Shown: positions 26,924 to 35,184 of the stretch, piece by piece
How positions within the stretch are numbered: the stretch's first letter is position 1
Layout of the letters: the number at the start of each line of letters is the position of its first letter
NCBI RefSeq assembly: GCF_964259225.1
Contig: NZ_CAXVKN010000002.1
Source: Catenibacterium mitsuoka_A
Lineage (GTDB): Bacteria; Bacillota_I; Bacilli_A; Erysipelotrichales; Coprobacillaceae
Reading direction: 5' to 3' (one strand)
Length of the DNA stretch: 64,000 nucleotides
Translations under genes and position numbers: made by a program
The notes under the pieces: generated by a model
The model's database searches: none
What the model saw: the letters and a program-made list of their open reading frames with translations, nothing else
What the model was told of the DNA's origin: nothing

Positions 26924-27916
26924 ATGAATATAAATGAAGGAGCAAGAATAGTTGTAGAAGACTGGCTCCATCTTACAAAAGATAATTTAGTATATTTTGT
27001 GACAGATGAAACAAAACTTAAAGAAGCAGATGCCTTCTCAAAAGCATGTGATCATGTGGGTGCTAATTGTAAGGTTGTCCAATTAAAATCACATGAAATA
27101 CAAAATGGTAAAAGTATAGATGATTTAAAATGGGAAATGGCCAAAGCAGATGCGATAGTAGGTGCAACGAATTATTCATTTATTACAACAGATGCAGTGA
27201 ACTATGCACTTTCACGTGGCGCACAGTTCTTATCCATGCCAATGTCTACAAATAATGGTGAATCATTATTTGAACAGGAATTCTTAAAAATGGATCCTGA
27301 TGAAGCCACAATGTTAGGTATGCCAATGTTCTGGGAATTACGTGATGCAAAAACAATACATGTCACGACAAAACGTGGTACAGACCTCACCTTTGATATT
27401 ACAGATCGTTTTCCTGGAATCTTTCATGGTTCTCTGTGGGAAGTAGGAAAATGTTCTTCTTCAAGCTTTGAAATCTATATACCACCAGTAGAATATCATA
27501 CAAACGGCACACTTATATTAGATGGATCAATGGGATATATAGGAATAGTGGATAAACCTGTAGAAATAAAAATAGAGAATGGTTATATCACTTATATCGA
27601 AGATACAGAAGATGGACGTAAACTGAAAGAATACTTAGAATCATTTGATGATTTAGAAATGTATTGTGCCGCAGAATTTGGAATAGGTTTAAATACAATA
27701 TCTAAGTGCCGTGGAGCCAGCTATATTGAAGATGAATCAGCTTTTGGCACATTCCATATTGGTTTTGGTAGAAATCTTGCCTTAGGAGGCAGTCATAATG
27801 CGCGTGGACATTTTGACTTAGTGACACATAATCCAACTATTATTGTAGATGATAAAGTCATCATGAAAGATGGACATGCCAAGGCAATTCAGCCGATTGA
27901 ATGGGGAGTATTATAG
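26924..27916 (+). CDS. M29-like aminopeptidase family protein
   Basis: 330 residues; GGAGG before ATG. The C-terminal half carries the M29-type pattern: EFGIGLN, a GASYIEDESAFGTFHIGFGRN segment and the final GGSHNARGHFDLV, with Glu, Glu, His and Asp placed as metal ligands. The N-terminal half is an alpha/beta region with ADAIVGATNYS. Similar sequences are annotated as leucyl aminopeptidase or as related ring-cleaving dioxygenases of the NicX type. Being just before the pcp operon, a peptidase role in dipeptide use is favoured by context. Confidence 0.65.
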   Translation: MNINEGARIVVEDWLHLTKDNLVYFVTDETKLKEADAFSKACDHVGANCKVVQLKSHEIQNGKSIDDLKWEMAKADAIVGATNYSFITTDAVNYALSRGAQFLSMPMSTNNGESLFEQEFLKMDPDEATMLGMPMFWELRDAKTIHVTTKRGTDLTFDITDRFPGIFHGSLWEVGKCSSSSFEIYIPPVEYHTNGTLILDGSMGYIGIVDKPVEIKIENGYITYIEDTEDGRKLKEYLESFDDLEMYCAAEFGIGLNTISKCRGASYIEDESAFGTFHIGFGRNLALGGSHNARGHFDLVTHNPTIIVDDKVIMKDGHAKAIQPIEWGVL

Positions 27917-27931
27917 TACTCCTCTTTTTAT
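27903..27931 (+). terminator. Terminator of the M29-like gene
   Basis: GGAGTA-TTATAG-TACTCC followed by TCTTTTTA; the stop codon is in the hairpin. Confidence 0.85.
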
Positions 27932-27998
27932 TTGTTCAAATATCGTAAAATGTAAGGGCACTCAATTTGTGTTTTAATGAAATATTGTGCTTATCAAT

Positions 27999-28027
27999 TT
28001 GCATATAACGATATTTATTGGTATAAT
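27999..28027 (+). promoter_or_regulatory. Promoter of the DUF969-DUF979-pcp operon
   Basis: TTGCAT, 17 bases, TATAAT, 35 bases before the first ATG. Confidence 0.65.
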
Positions 28028-28062
28028 TATCTTATCATATTACGAAGGAAGAGGAAAAACAT

Positions 28063-28764
28063 ATGAATGATGCTATTAAACTTATCGGTATCGTAATTGT
28101 CGTTATTGGGTTTGTAATGAAATTCGATACTCTTGCAACAGTTGTTGTTGCTGGTTTAGTAACAGGTTTAATCAGTGGTATGTCTATCATGGACATTTTA
28201 AATACACTAGGTACAGCCTTTTTAACTAACCGTACAGCAACTTTATTTATTTTAACTTTACCAGTTGTAGGTCTATGTGAACGTATGGGTTTACGTGATA
28301 AAGCGGTAGACTTGATTAAGGGTATTAAGAATGCTACTACAGGTCGCTTGTTAGTGATCTGGGAAGGCGTTCGTACTGTTGCGTCTGCATTCTCATTAAG
28401 AATTGGTGGTCATCCACAGTTCATCCGTCCATTAATCAATCCAATGGCTCAGGCTGCTGCGATTGCGAAATATGGTGATATTGATGAAGATACAGAAGAT
28501 CAGATCAAAGGTATGGCTGCAGCTACTGAAAACTATGGTAACTTCTTTGCTCAGAACTGTTTCATGGGTGCTTCAGGAACATTACTTATTGTTGCAACTT
28601 TAAACGAATTATTTAAGTCACATGGTATTGACCAGGTTGTTACTGCTAACCAGATCGCATTATGGTCTATTCCAATTGCAGTTATTTCTGTTTTTGTTGG
28701 TGGAGCTTATGCTTTATGGTTCGATAAGAAACTTAATAAGAAATATGGAAAAGGAGGCAAATAA
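28063..28764 (+). CDS. DUF969 integral membrane protein (transporter subunit)
   Basis: 233 residues with five to six hydrophobic segments and the family's conserved RIGGHPQFIRPLINPMAQAA and AATENYGNFFAQNCFMGASG loops. DUF969 and DUF979 proteins are always encoded together and resemble split halves of an ion-coupled carboxylate transporter. Two bases separate it from the DUF979 gene. With pcp in the same operon, movement of 5-oxoproline or pyroglutamyl peptides is likely. Confidence 0.85.
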   Translation: MNDAIKLIGIVIVVIGFVMKFDTLATVVVAGLVTGLISGMSIMDILNTLGTAFLTNRTATLFILTLPVVGLCERMGLRDKAVDLIKGIKNATTGRLLVIWEGVRTVASAFSLRIGGHPQFIRPLINPMAQAAAIAKYGDIDEDTEDQIKGMAAATENYGNFFAQNCFMGASGTLLIVATLNELFKSHGIDQVVTANQIALWSIPIAVISVFVGGAYALWFDKKLNKKYGKGGK

Positions 28765-28766
28765 CA

Positions 28767-29705
28767 ATGTTACAAATTGAATGGAATACAGCCACAATTA
28801 TCGCAGAAGTATTCTACTGCGTCATTGGTGCAATTTTTGCTGCAACAGGGTTTAATGCCTTAACTAATAAAGACTGTGAAAAGCCAGTAACTACTGCTCT
28901 TTTCTGGTTCTTAATTGCTGTTACATTTATGGTTGGACCATATATTCCAACTTGGATTACTGGTTTAATCGTTGTTCTTCTTGCTGTATTATCTGGTTTA
29001 GGTTTAGTAAAACCAGCTGCAAGACATATCCCAACTGCTAAGGAAACTCGTGATAATGCAGACAAATATGGATATAAGTCATTTATCCCACCAGTATGCT
29101 TAGCTCTTGTTGCCGTATTAGTTGCAACTTTCTTACCAAATCTTGGTGCAAACAATGCGATTGGTATTAGTGCTGCTGCTGCATTAATCGTTGCATATAT
29201 TATCTTTAAACCAAAACTATCTACACCTTTCAAAGATGGTGTCAGATTAAATGATAATGTTGGTTCTACAGGTATCTTACCTCAGGTATTATCTGCATTA
29301 GGTTCATTATTTACTGCAGCTGGTGTAGGTGCTGTAATCGCTGCTGGCGTAGGTGCACTTATCCCTGAAGGAAATCACTTAATTGCGGTTATCTTCTATT
29401 GTGTAGGTATGGCATTATTTACAATGATCATGGGTAATGGTTTCGCTGCTTTCGCTGTTATTACAGTAGGTATCGGTTATCCATTCTTAATTGCACAGGG
29501 TGCGAATGCTATTGTTGTTGGTGCTTTAGGTTTAACTGCAGGTTACTGTGGTACATTAATGACTCCTATGGCTGCAAACTTCAATATCATGCCTGCTGCA
29601 TTGCTGGAAACTAAGAATAAATACAGAATTATTATGACTCAGGTTCCAGTTGCATTAATTATGTTAGTAATTCATATTATCTTAATGTACGTTTTAGCAT
29701 TCTAA
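28767..29705 (+). CDS. DUF979 integral membrane protein (transporter subunit)
   Basis: 312 residues with about nine membrane segments; conserved GSTGILPQVLSALGSLFTAAGVG and MGNGFAAFAVITVGIGYPFL regions and the GYCGTLMTPMAANFNIMPAALLE loop. Partner of the DUF969 protein. The substrate is unproven; the linkage to pyrrolidone-carboxylate peptidase is known in other Firmicutes and supports a pyroglutamate-related role. Confidence 0.85.
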   Translation: MLQIEWNTATIIAEVFYCVIGAIFAATGFNALTNKDCEKPVTTALFWFLIAVTFMVGPYIPTWITGLIVVLLAVLSGLGLVKPAARHIPTAKETRDNADKYGYKSFIPPVCLALVAVLVATFLPNLGANNAIGISAAAALIVAYIIFKPKLSTPFKDGVRLNDNVGSTGILPQVLSALGSLFTAAGVGAVIAAGVGALIPEGNHLIAVIFYCVGMALFTMIMGNGFAAFAVITVGIGYPFLIAQGANAIVVGALGLTAGYCGTLMTPMAANFNIMPAALLETKNKYRIIMTQVPVALIMLVIHIILMYVLAF

Positions 29706-29717
29706 GGAGGCTTTCAA

Positions 29718-30362
29718 ATGAAATTATTATTAACAGGTTTCGACCCATTTGGTGGCGAACCAATCAATCCTGCCTGGGAAGCTGTTAAAAGAGTTTCTGA
29801 TCAGGTAGGAGATGTAGAAGTTGTAAAACTTATGGTTCCTACAGTATTCTACAAATCTATCGATACAGTAGCTGCTGCAATTGAAAAAGAAAAACCAGAT
29901 GCTGTATTATGTATTGGACAGGCTGGGGGACGTTTTGATTTAAACCCAGAACGTGTTGCAATCAATATCAATGATGCACGTATTCCTGATAATGAAGGAA
30001 ATCAGCCTTTAGATGGTCCAGTATTCGAAGATGGAGAAACTGCTTATTTCGCTACATTACCAATTAAGGCAATGGCTGAAGAAATTCGTAAAGCTGGTGT
30101 TCCTGCAAGTGTTTCTAATACTGCAGGTACTTATGTATGTAACCATTTAATGTATGGTGTACTTTATACACTTGCAAATAAATATCCAGATGTTCGTGGT
30201 GGATTCATGCATGTTCCATTCATCACTAGCCAGGTTATTAACCGTAAACCAATCGCTCCATCATTAAGTCTTGAACAGATTGTAACTGGTATTGAAGCAG
30301 CTGTTAAAGCTATTGGTGAAAACAAGGAAGATATCAAGACTGTTGAAGGTCAGACTCACTAA
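29718..30362 (+). CDS. pcp: Pyrrolidone-carboxylate (pyroglutamyl) peptidase I
   Basis: 214 residues, the standard C15 cysteine peptidase length. Opening KLLLTGFDPFGGEPINPAWEAV; catalytic glutamate in GGRFDLNPERVAIN (near 81); catalytic cysteine in SNTAGTYVCNHLMYG (near 142); catalytic histidine in GGFMHVPFI (near 166). It removes N-terminal pyroglutamate from peptides in the cytoplasm. Last gene of the operon, 12 bases after DUF979. Confidence 0.97.
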   Translation: MKLLLTGFDPFGGEPINPAWEAVKRVSDQVGDVEVVKLMVPTVFYKSIDTVAAAIEKEKPDAVLCIGQAGGRFDLNPERVAININDARIPDNEGNQPLDGPVFEDGETAYFATLPIKAMAEEIRKAGVPASVSNTAGTYVCNHLMYGVLYTLANKYPDVRGGFMHVPFITSQVINRKPIAPSLSLEQIVTGIEAAVKAIGENKEDIKTVEGQTH

Positions 30363-30389
30363 ACTCTGTATTTAATACAGAGTTTTTTC
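30361..30389 (+). terminator. Terminator of the pcp operon
   Basis: AAACTCTGTA-TTTAA-TACAGAGTTT followed by T-run; the T-run is the first part of the 24-bp direct repeat. Confidence 0.9.
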
Positions 30390-30406
30390 TTGCCCTTAAA
30401 CCTTAC
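30383..30406 (+). repeat. Left copy of a 24-bp direct repeat bounding a 4.7-kb module
   Basis: 24 bases from the T-run through CTTGCCCTTAAACCTTAC, identical to 35126-35149. This copy holds only the -35 and left half-operator of the promoter present at the right copy. Confidence 0.85.
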
Positions 30407-30647
30407 AATCAATGATTGATTAATAAGGAGATGGGATAAGTATTTGTTAATAGTGCCTGGCACTACTGTTTTTACCATGGCGAAATCTATGTATTTGAAA
30501 GGTGCCGAATATTGAGTGAAAATGTTGCTTTGTTGCAAAAATAAACCTACTGATACGATAAAATTACGCTATGTTAATATGTGTTGCTTGTGCAACGCAA
30601 CTATTTACGGTATATATAAAGCAAACAAATGAAGGAGGAGCCATAAA

Positions 30648-31013
30648 ATGCTAAGCAATAATTTGAAAAGATTTAGAAAACAAAAAGGCTTAACGCAAGA
30701 AAACGTTGCAGAAGCTTTGAACGTTGTGCGACAAACTATTTCGAAGTGGGAAAAAGGAATATCAGTTCCGGATGCCGACATGTTAATAAGATTGGCAGAA
30801 GTATTAGATGTGTCTGTGAGCGAACTAATAGGATCAGATGTTGCCGATGAGAAAAATGAAGATATGATAGCAGTTGAACTGGCGAGAGTGGTAGAACAGT
30901 TGGCAAGTAGAAATCGTCGTTCAAAAAAGGTTTTAAAATGCGTTTTGATTTTTCTTATCATATTGTTGCTTTTTTTTGTTTTCTTATGCGTAATTAATTT
31001 TGCTGCTATGTAG
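30648..31013 (+). CDS. Xre-family regulator with C-terminal membrane helix
   Basis: 121 residues. The N-terminal HTH_3 domain (LSNNLKRFRKQKGLTQENVAEALNVVRQTISKWEKG, residues 2-37) is typical of Xre/Cro repressors. A linker with VSVSELIGSD follows, then RNRRSKK and a hydrophobic helix near 103-118, so the protein is probably membrane-tethered. Gln codons are mostly CAA here, whereas neighbours often use CAG, and AT-poor stretches differ from the flanks. First gene inside the repeat-bounded segment; GTTGC-TTGT-GCAAC at 30583-30596 is a possible operator. Confidence 0.85.
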   Translation: MLSNNLKRFRKQKGLTQENVAEALNVVRQTISKWEKGISVPDADMLIRLAEVLDVSVSELIGSDVADEKNEDMIAVELARVVEQLASRNRRSKKVLKCVLIFLIILLLFFVFLCVINFAAM

Positions 31014-31035
31014 TATTTTAAATTAGGAGGTTCTT

Positions 31036-31110
31036 ATAAAAAGAATAGTAGCGTTAATTTTAATGATGGCTTTAAGTCTATCGTGTTGTGTGAATGTATT
31101 ACTATCTTGA
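31036..31110 (+). pseudogene. Decayed lipoprotein signal-peptide ORF
   Basis: GGAGG at 31026-31030 is followed by ATA (31036) where a start is expected, then KRIVALILMMALSLSCCVNVLLS and TGA. The product reads as a lipoprotein signal peptide with SLSC lipobox but has no mature part, and the start codon is lost. The stop lies in a duplicated terminator. Best explained as the 5' remnant of a deleted gene. Confidence 0.45.
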
Positions 31111-31129
31111 GCGTTAAAGCTCTTTTTTT
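31098..31129 (+). terminator. Duplicated terminator, first copy
   Basis: ATTACTATCTTGAGCGTTA then AGCTC and seven T. 32 bases, one mismatch from 35100-35131. Short GAGC/GCTC stem. Confidence 0.6.
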
Positions 31130-31199
31130 GATTACAATGAAAGCCTTTACAAAAAAATAATTAGAAGTGTAATATATATATATGAAAGGGAATGATAAT

Positions 31200-32999
31200 A
31201 TGATTGAATTAAAGGACATTTGTATAGAATATGATAGGGTTATTCTTGATCATGCCTCTATTTCTATTCCTGCACATTCTATTACTCTTATAAGAGGGAA
31301 GAGTGGTTCAGGTAAGACAGCTCTTCTCTATTGTATTGCGCTTATGGATACAAAAAGCAAGTATCAATACTATTATGATCATCATCTCATAGAAGAAAAA
31401 GATAGAAATAATATAAGGAAAGAATGTATTAGCTATGTATTACAGGAAAATGATTTATTGGCTCATCTAGATGTCAGAGGAACATTACAGTATTTTGCAC
31501 ATATTCATAATAAACATTTATCTGATAAAGATATACAGGATTATCTTGATAAGATGCATCTTGATGTGACTTTGAATCAGAATGTCATGACGCTATCTTT
31601 AGGGGAAAGACAGAGACTCTCTATCGCAACAGCGCTTGTAAGTAATCCACAAGTACTTGTCTTAGATGAACCTACAGCTTCATTGGATCATGAAAATGAA
31701 ATAGAAATATACAATATCTTAAAAGAACTAAGTACACATATGACAATAGTTTTAGCTTCTCATTCAGAAGAAAGTATAAAGTATGCAGATGTTGTCTATA
31801 CTTTAGAAAATAATCAGTTGAGTGTGAATTCTTCAATGATATCAGATGATCCATGTGGAGAGGGTGTTATCTCTCAGGTTGATCATAAGTTCTATAAAGA
31901 GTATGTAAAGGACTATGTGAAACATTATAGGTTCATGTATGTTTTGATGATGATGGTATTTATTTTGTCTCTTGTATCTGGACAGATGATTCTTGGTATT
32001 ATTCATCATTCAAAGGATCAAGGCATGCAGATGTTGATAGGACAGTTAGAAAATAAAGCAATCATAACTAAAGATGAGCATAGTTATGTGGATCAGGATT
32101 ATTCTCATTTCATAAAAATAGATGACAAGAATACGTTTCCTCTATATAAAATATATACACAAATAGAAGGAGAGGATGTCTATCTTGTGCCTTATTTCAA
32201 GGATGATGATCTTTCTAAATATATAGATAGAAATATCCAGGAAACAAGGTCAGGTATTTATATGGACAATGATACCTATTATCGCCTGAATCAGATATCT
32301 TCTCATAATAAAGTCAAACTAGATCTTTATATCACTGATCAAGAAGGAATGCATCAGACAACCCATACATTTGATATCAATGGTGTATTTAGGAATAATA
32401 AAAAGGTTCATTATGTATCAAAGAGTCAAAGATATATCTATGTCCCATATTCAATTCTTCAGGAAATCTATAAACAATCAGAATGTACACCATGTTATAT
32501 AGGTTATATTATTAAGACTAATACCTATAACGAATTGAATGAATTGATAGACTATTATGAATCAAAGGGATATAGAATTAATGATTCATTCACTGATAGA
32601 GAGGCTATGAATAGTCTTGATTCTTACTATAAGAATATGATGTTTACATTTGCGGGTGTGATTCTAGTTATTAGTGTACTTATTGATATTGTATTGGAAT
32701 CTCATCTACTGATGCAGAGAAAAAAAGAACTTGTACTTCTTTTGATATCAGGATTATTAAAAAAGGATCTTCAAAGAATATCCATGATAGAATCATTGGG
32801 AAGTATATCTATAGTAGTAGTGAGTTCTACCTTAATCTCCTCAATCATGTCTCTTATATTAGGGACTTTTGATATAGTGACACTTTCTAGTATGACTGTC
32901 TTATTCATAATTATCTTATTGATAGAAAGAATGGCTCTTCAAAACAAATTCATTAATAAGCTGAATATAGTAGATGAATTAAGAAATGAGGTGCATTAA
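31200..32999 (+). CDS. MacB-like ABC protein (first of second pair)
   Basis: 599 residues from the ATG at 31200 (AAAGGG upstream, MIELKD as in the paralogues). Walker A GKSGSGKTA, with alanine in place of the usual final Thr/Ser, signature LSLGERQR and Walker B VLVLDEPTASLD. One helix near 247-267, an extracellular domain and three C-terminal helices follow. Closest in length and motifs to the 607-residue protein at 11-12.8 kb. No two-component genes lie nearby; the Xre protein upstream may control it. Probably a heterodimer with the next gene. Confidence 0.83.
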   Translation: MIELKDICIEYDRVILDHASISIPAHSITLIRGKSGSGKTALLYCIALMDTKSKYQYYYDHHLIEEKDRNNIRKECISYVLQENDLLAHLDVRGTLQYFAHIHNKHLSDKDIQDYLDKMHLDVTLNQNVMTLSLGERQRLSIATALVSNPQVLVLDEPTASLDHENEIEIYNILKELSTHMTIVLASHSEESIKYADVVYTLENNQLSVNSSMISDDPCGEGVISQVDHKFYKEYVKDYVKHYRFMYVLMMMVFILSLVSGQMILGIIHHSKDQGMQMLIGQLENKAIITKDEHSYVDQDYSHFIKIDDKNTFPLYKIYTQIEGEDVYLVPYFKDDDLSKYIDRNIQETRSGIYMDNDTYYRLNQISSHNKVKLDLYITDQEGMHQTTHTFDINGVFRNNKKVHYVSKSQRYIYVPYSILQEIYKQSECTPCYIGYIIKTNTYNELNELIDYYESKGYRINDSFTDREAMNSLDSYYKNMMFTFAGVILVISVLIDIVLESHLLMQRKKELVLLLISGLLKKDLQRISMIESLGSISIVVVSSTLISSIMSLILGTFDIVTLSSMTVLFIIILLIERMALQNKFINKLNIVDELRNEVH

Positions 33000-33000
33000 G

Positions 33001-35094
33001 GTGATTGAAATCAAAAATTTAAATATATCATTTGGTGACAAAGTAATCTTAAACAATGCATCATTTCATACTTCTCCAGGTGTATTGACTATTATTAGGG
33101 GAAAGAGTGGTTCTGGTAAGTCTACTTTCTTAAAAGCCTTTCAATTCGCATATGAGTGTGAATATATCTATGAAGGACAGAGAATAGATGAGTTAGATCC
33201 AGATAGTAGACAACAGTTCATTTATGATCATATGATCAATGTCCCACAGATTCCTTTGTTTGTTGAGGGAATGACTATAGAGGAACATATTAAACAATTA
33301 GTTAAATTAGGTTATCAAAGAAATGATACATATGAAGAAAAGTTTGGTATAGCTTCTCTAAAGAAAAAATATCCTAGAAACTTATCAGGTGGTGAAAAGA
33401 CAAGAGTCGCTATCTGTTTAGCTATTATGAGTCAGCCAGAAATATTGATACTTGATGAGCCTACAGCCGCTTTGGATGCATCCTATGCGATAGAAATGAT
33501 TAAGTATCTAAAAGAGTATGCTGAAGAGGGACATTATGTGATTGTGGCAACTCATGATAAAAGGATGATTGAAGAAGCAGATGTGCTCTATAAGGTTGAT
33601 CAAACACTTATTCTAGAAAAAGAAAATAAGAGGGAAACATCTCTTATATCACAGATACCACATAATCATAAATTATTTACTCTACGTTTTTCTCATCGTA
33701 CGTTTAGAATAGTTATGAACATACTTGTTGCTTTCACAATGATTATATGTGCATATAGCTATAATGTTTATGGACATTATAATGCATCTTATGAACAAAA
33801 AATCAATACGATTGCTTCGAGAGATTTAACTGTATATAAGGAAAAGATGAGTAATGACTATTATTCATATAATGGTTCAGAATTTCCTATGACACAATCA
33901 GATTATAAAAAGATTAAATCTGTAAAGAATATTGAGAGTGTTAAATGGCGTTATGAAAAAGAATACAATGATGTTATGATTCTTGGATTAGATACTGAAA
34001 CTCAATTGAAATATCAAGAAGCAAAACTAACAGGAAAGAAATGTAATCAAACAATAAGTCTAGGAAGTATGCAGGTATATGGGGATGAAGATGATTATAC
34101 AAATTTAACTGTAAAGCATAATGATAATAAAGGTGTATATATAAGTAATCAGTTATTATCTAATCAGGATGTTTCAGTTGATTCAATCAATATGGATGAT
34201 CTTAAATTAAAGTTCTATTTACCTGTTCCTATGTATGATGCATCTGGTATAACACAGATGGGTATTGATTCAGAAGGTAGTGACTATGTGGATGTTAATA
34301 CTGTCCTCGTGGATTTAGTAGAGGTAGAACTACCTGTAAGAGGTATATTAAAGGAAGGAACAGAAATAAGTTCAAATTCATATAGTGGTACTAGCAGTAT
34401 CTACGTTCCAAGAAGTGTAATAGATCAATATAGGAAGAAACATCGTGCAACACAATCAAAGGTATTATATGGTGTGCCTGGAGCGGAAGGGACTGATTAT
34501 AAATATTATGAAGGATCATTACCTTCTACTTATACAATGAGTGATGTGGATCAGGTCGTTGTAGAAACACCTTGGAAACCAGGTGCTTATACTGTAAGAG
34601 TAGATAGTTTGAAGAATATTGATCAAGTCACAAAACAACTAGAAAAACTAGGTTTTAATGTAGAAGGTGCTTTTGTAGATAATAGTGCAATCAATAAGCT
34701 TCTTTCCAACAATAAACAAGTATTAATACAATTCATGATTATAGTATTTGTATTGTTGTATGGGTTCTATTTCTATCTCAAGTATCTGATCCTTAAAGAG
34801 GAGAAACAGACAAGGGATTTCTTGTATAATTTAGGCTTTACTACAAAGAGAATCAATAAGAGTTTCTATATGACCTATATCAAAAATAGTATTCTTTTAG
34901 GTGTTCTTGGAATAGTATTACTAGAAGTGTTTATAGAGTTTGTTATAAGGATACATATATATAGTTTGATTATACCTGTAACTAAAATGCTGATATTATT
35001 ATTCTTTATGGCAGCATTCATCATAGAATTCTTTATTCCTACACTTATTCAAATGATTATGAAAAAATCAAAAGGGACTGTAATGAATAGGTAG
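33001..35094 (+). CDS. MacB-like ABC protein (second of second pair)
   Basis: 697 residues from a GTG at 33001, one base after the preceding TAA, with GAGGTG upstream; this start gives MIEIKNLNISFG, matching its paralogues. Walker A GKSGSGKST, signature LSGGEKTR, Walker B ILILDEPTAALD. A helix near 240-260, a roughly 330-residue extracellular domain and three C-terminal helices complete the MacB layout. Its counterpart at 12.8-14.9 kb stands first in its operon, so gene order is reversed between the two pairs. Confidence 0.85.
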   Translation: MIEIKNLNISFGDKVILNNASFHTSPGVLTIIRGKSGSGKSTFLKAFQFAYECEYIYEGQRIDELDPDSRQQFIYDHMINVPQIPLFVEGMTIEEHIKQLVKLGYQRNDTYEEKFGIASLKKKYPRNLSGGEKTRVAICLAIMSQPEILILDEPTAALDASYAIEMIKYLKEYAEEGHYVIVATHDKRMIEEADVLYKVDQTLILEKENKRETSLISQIPHNHKLFTLRFSHRTFRIVMNILVAFTMIICAYSYNVYGHYNASYEQKINTIASRDLTVYKEKMSNDYYSYNGSEFPMTQSDYKKIKSVKNIESVKWRYEKEYNDVMILGLDTETQLKYQEAKLTGKKCNQTISLGSMQVYGDEDDYTNLTVKHNDNKGVYISNQLLSNQDVSVDSINMDDLKLKFYLPVPMYDASGITQMGIDSEGSDYVDVNTVLVDLVEVELPVRGILKEGTEISSNSYSGTSSIYVPRSVIDQYRKKHRATQSKVLYGVPGAEGTDYKYYEGSLPSTYTMSDVDQVVVETPWKPGAYTVRVDSLKNIDQVTKQLEKLGFNVEGAFVDNSAINKLLSNNKQVLIQFMIIVFVLLYGFYFYLKYLILKEEKQTRDFLYNLGFTTKRINKSFYMTYIKNSILLGVLGIVLLEVFIEFVIRIHIYSLIIPVTKMLILLFFMAAFIIEFFIPTLIQMIMKKSKGTVMNR

Positions 35095-35099
35095 TATTT

Positions 35100-35131
35100 A
35101 TTACTATCTTGAGCGTTACAGCTCTTTTTTT
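35100..35131 (+). terminator. Duplicated terminator, second copy
   Basis: Near-identical to 31098-31129 (one mismatch); its T-run merges into the right 24-bp repeat. Confidence 0.65.
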
Positions 35132-35149
35132 CTTGCCCTTAAACCTTAC
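35126..35149 (+). repeat. Right copy of the 24-bp direct repeat
   Basis: Identical to 30383-30406. It ends at the centre of the MerR-type operator, which is complete only here. Confidence 0.85.
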
Positions 35150-35163
35150 TTTAGGGTTAAAAT
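35133..35163 (+). promoter_or_regulatory. MerR-type promoter of the aldo/keto reductase gene
   Basis: TTGCCC (35133-35138), an over-long 19-base spacer, TAAAAT (35158-35163). The spacer and -35 edge hold a dyad CCTTAAA-CCTTAC-TTTAGG. A 19-base spacer with a central dyad is the hallmark of MerR-family-activated promoters. No merR gene lies in the window. Confidence 0.65.
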
Positions 35164-35184
35164 GAATGTAAGGAGGATATGTAT

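Noticed and set aside
30452..30474. AGTGCC-TGGCACT palindrome as an insertion-sequence end
   Set aside because: Only one copy was seen, with no transposase or partner end.
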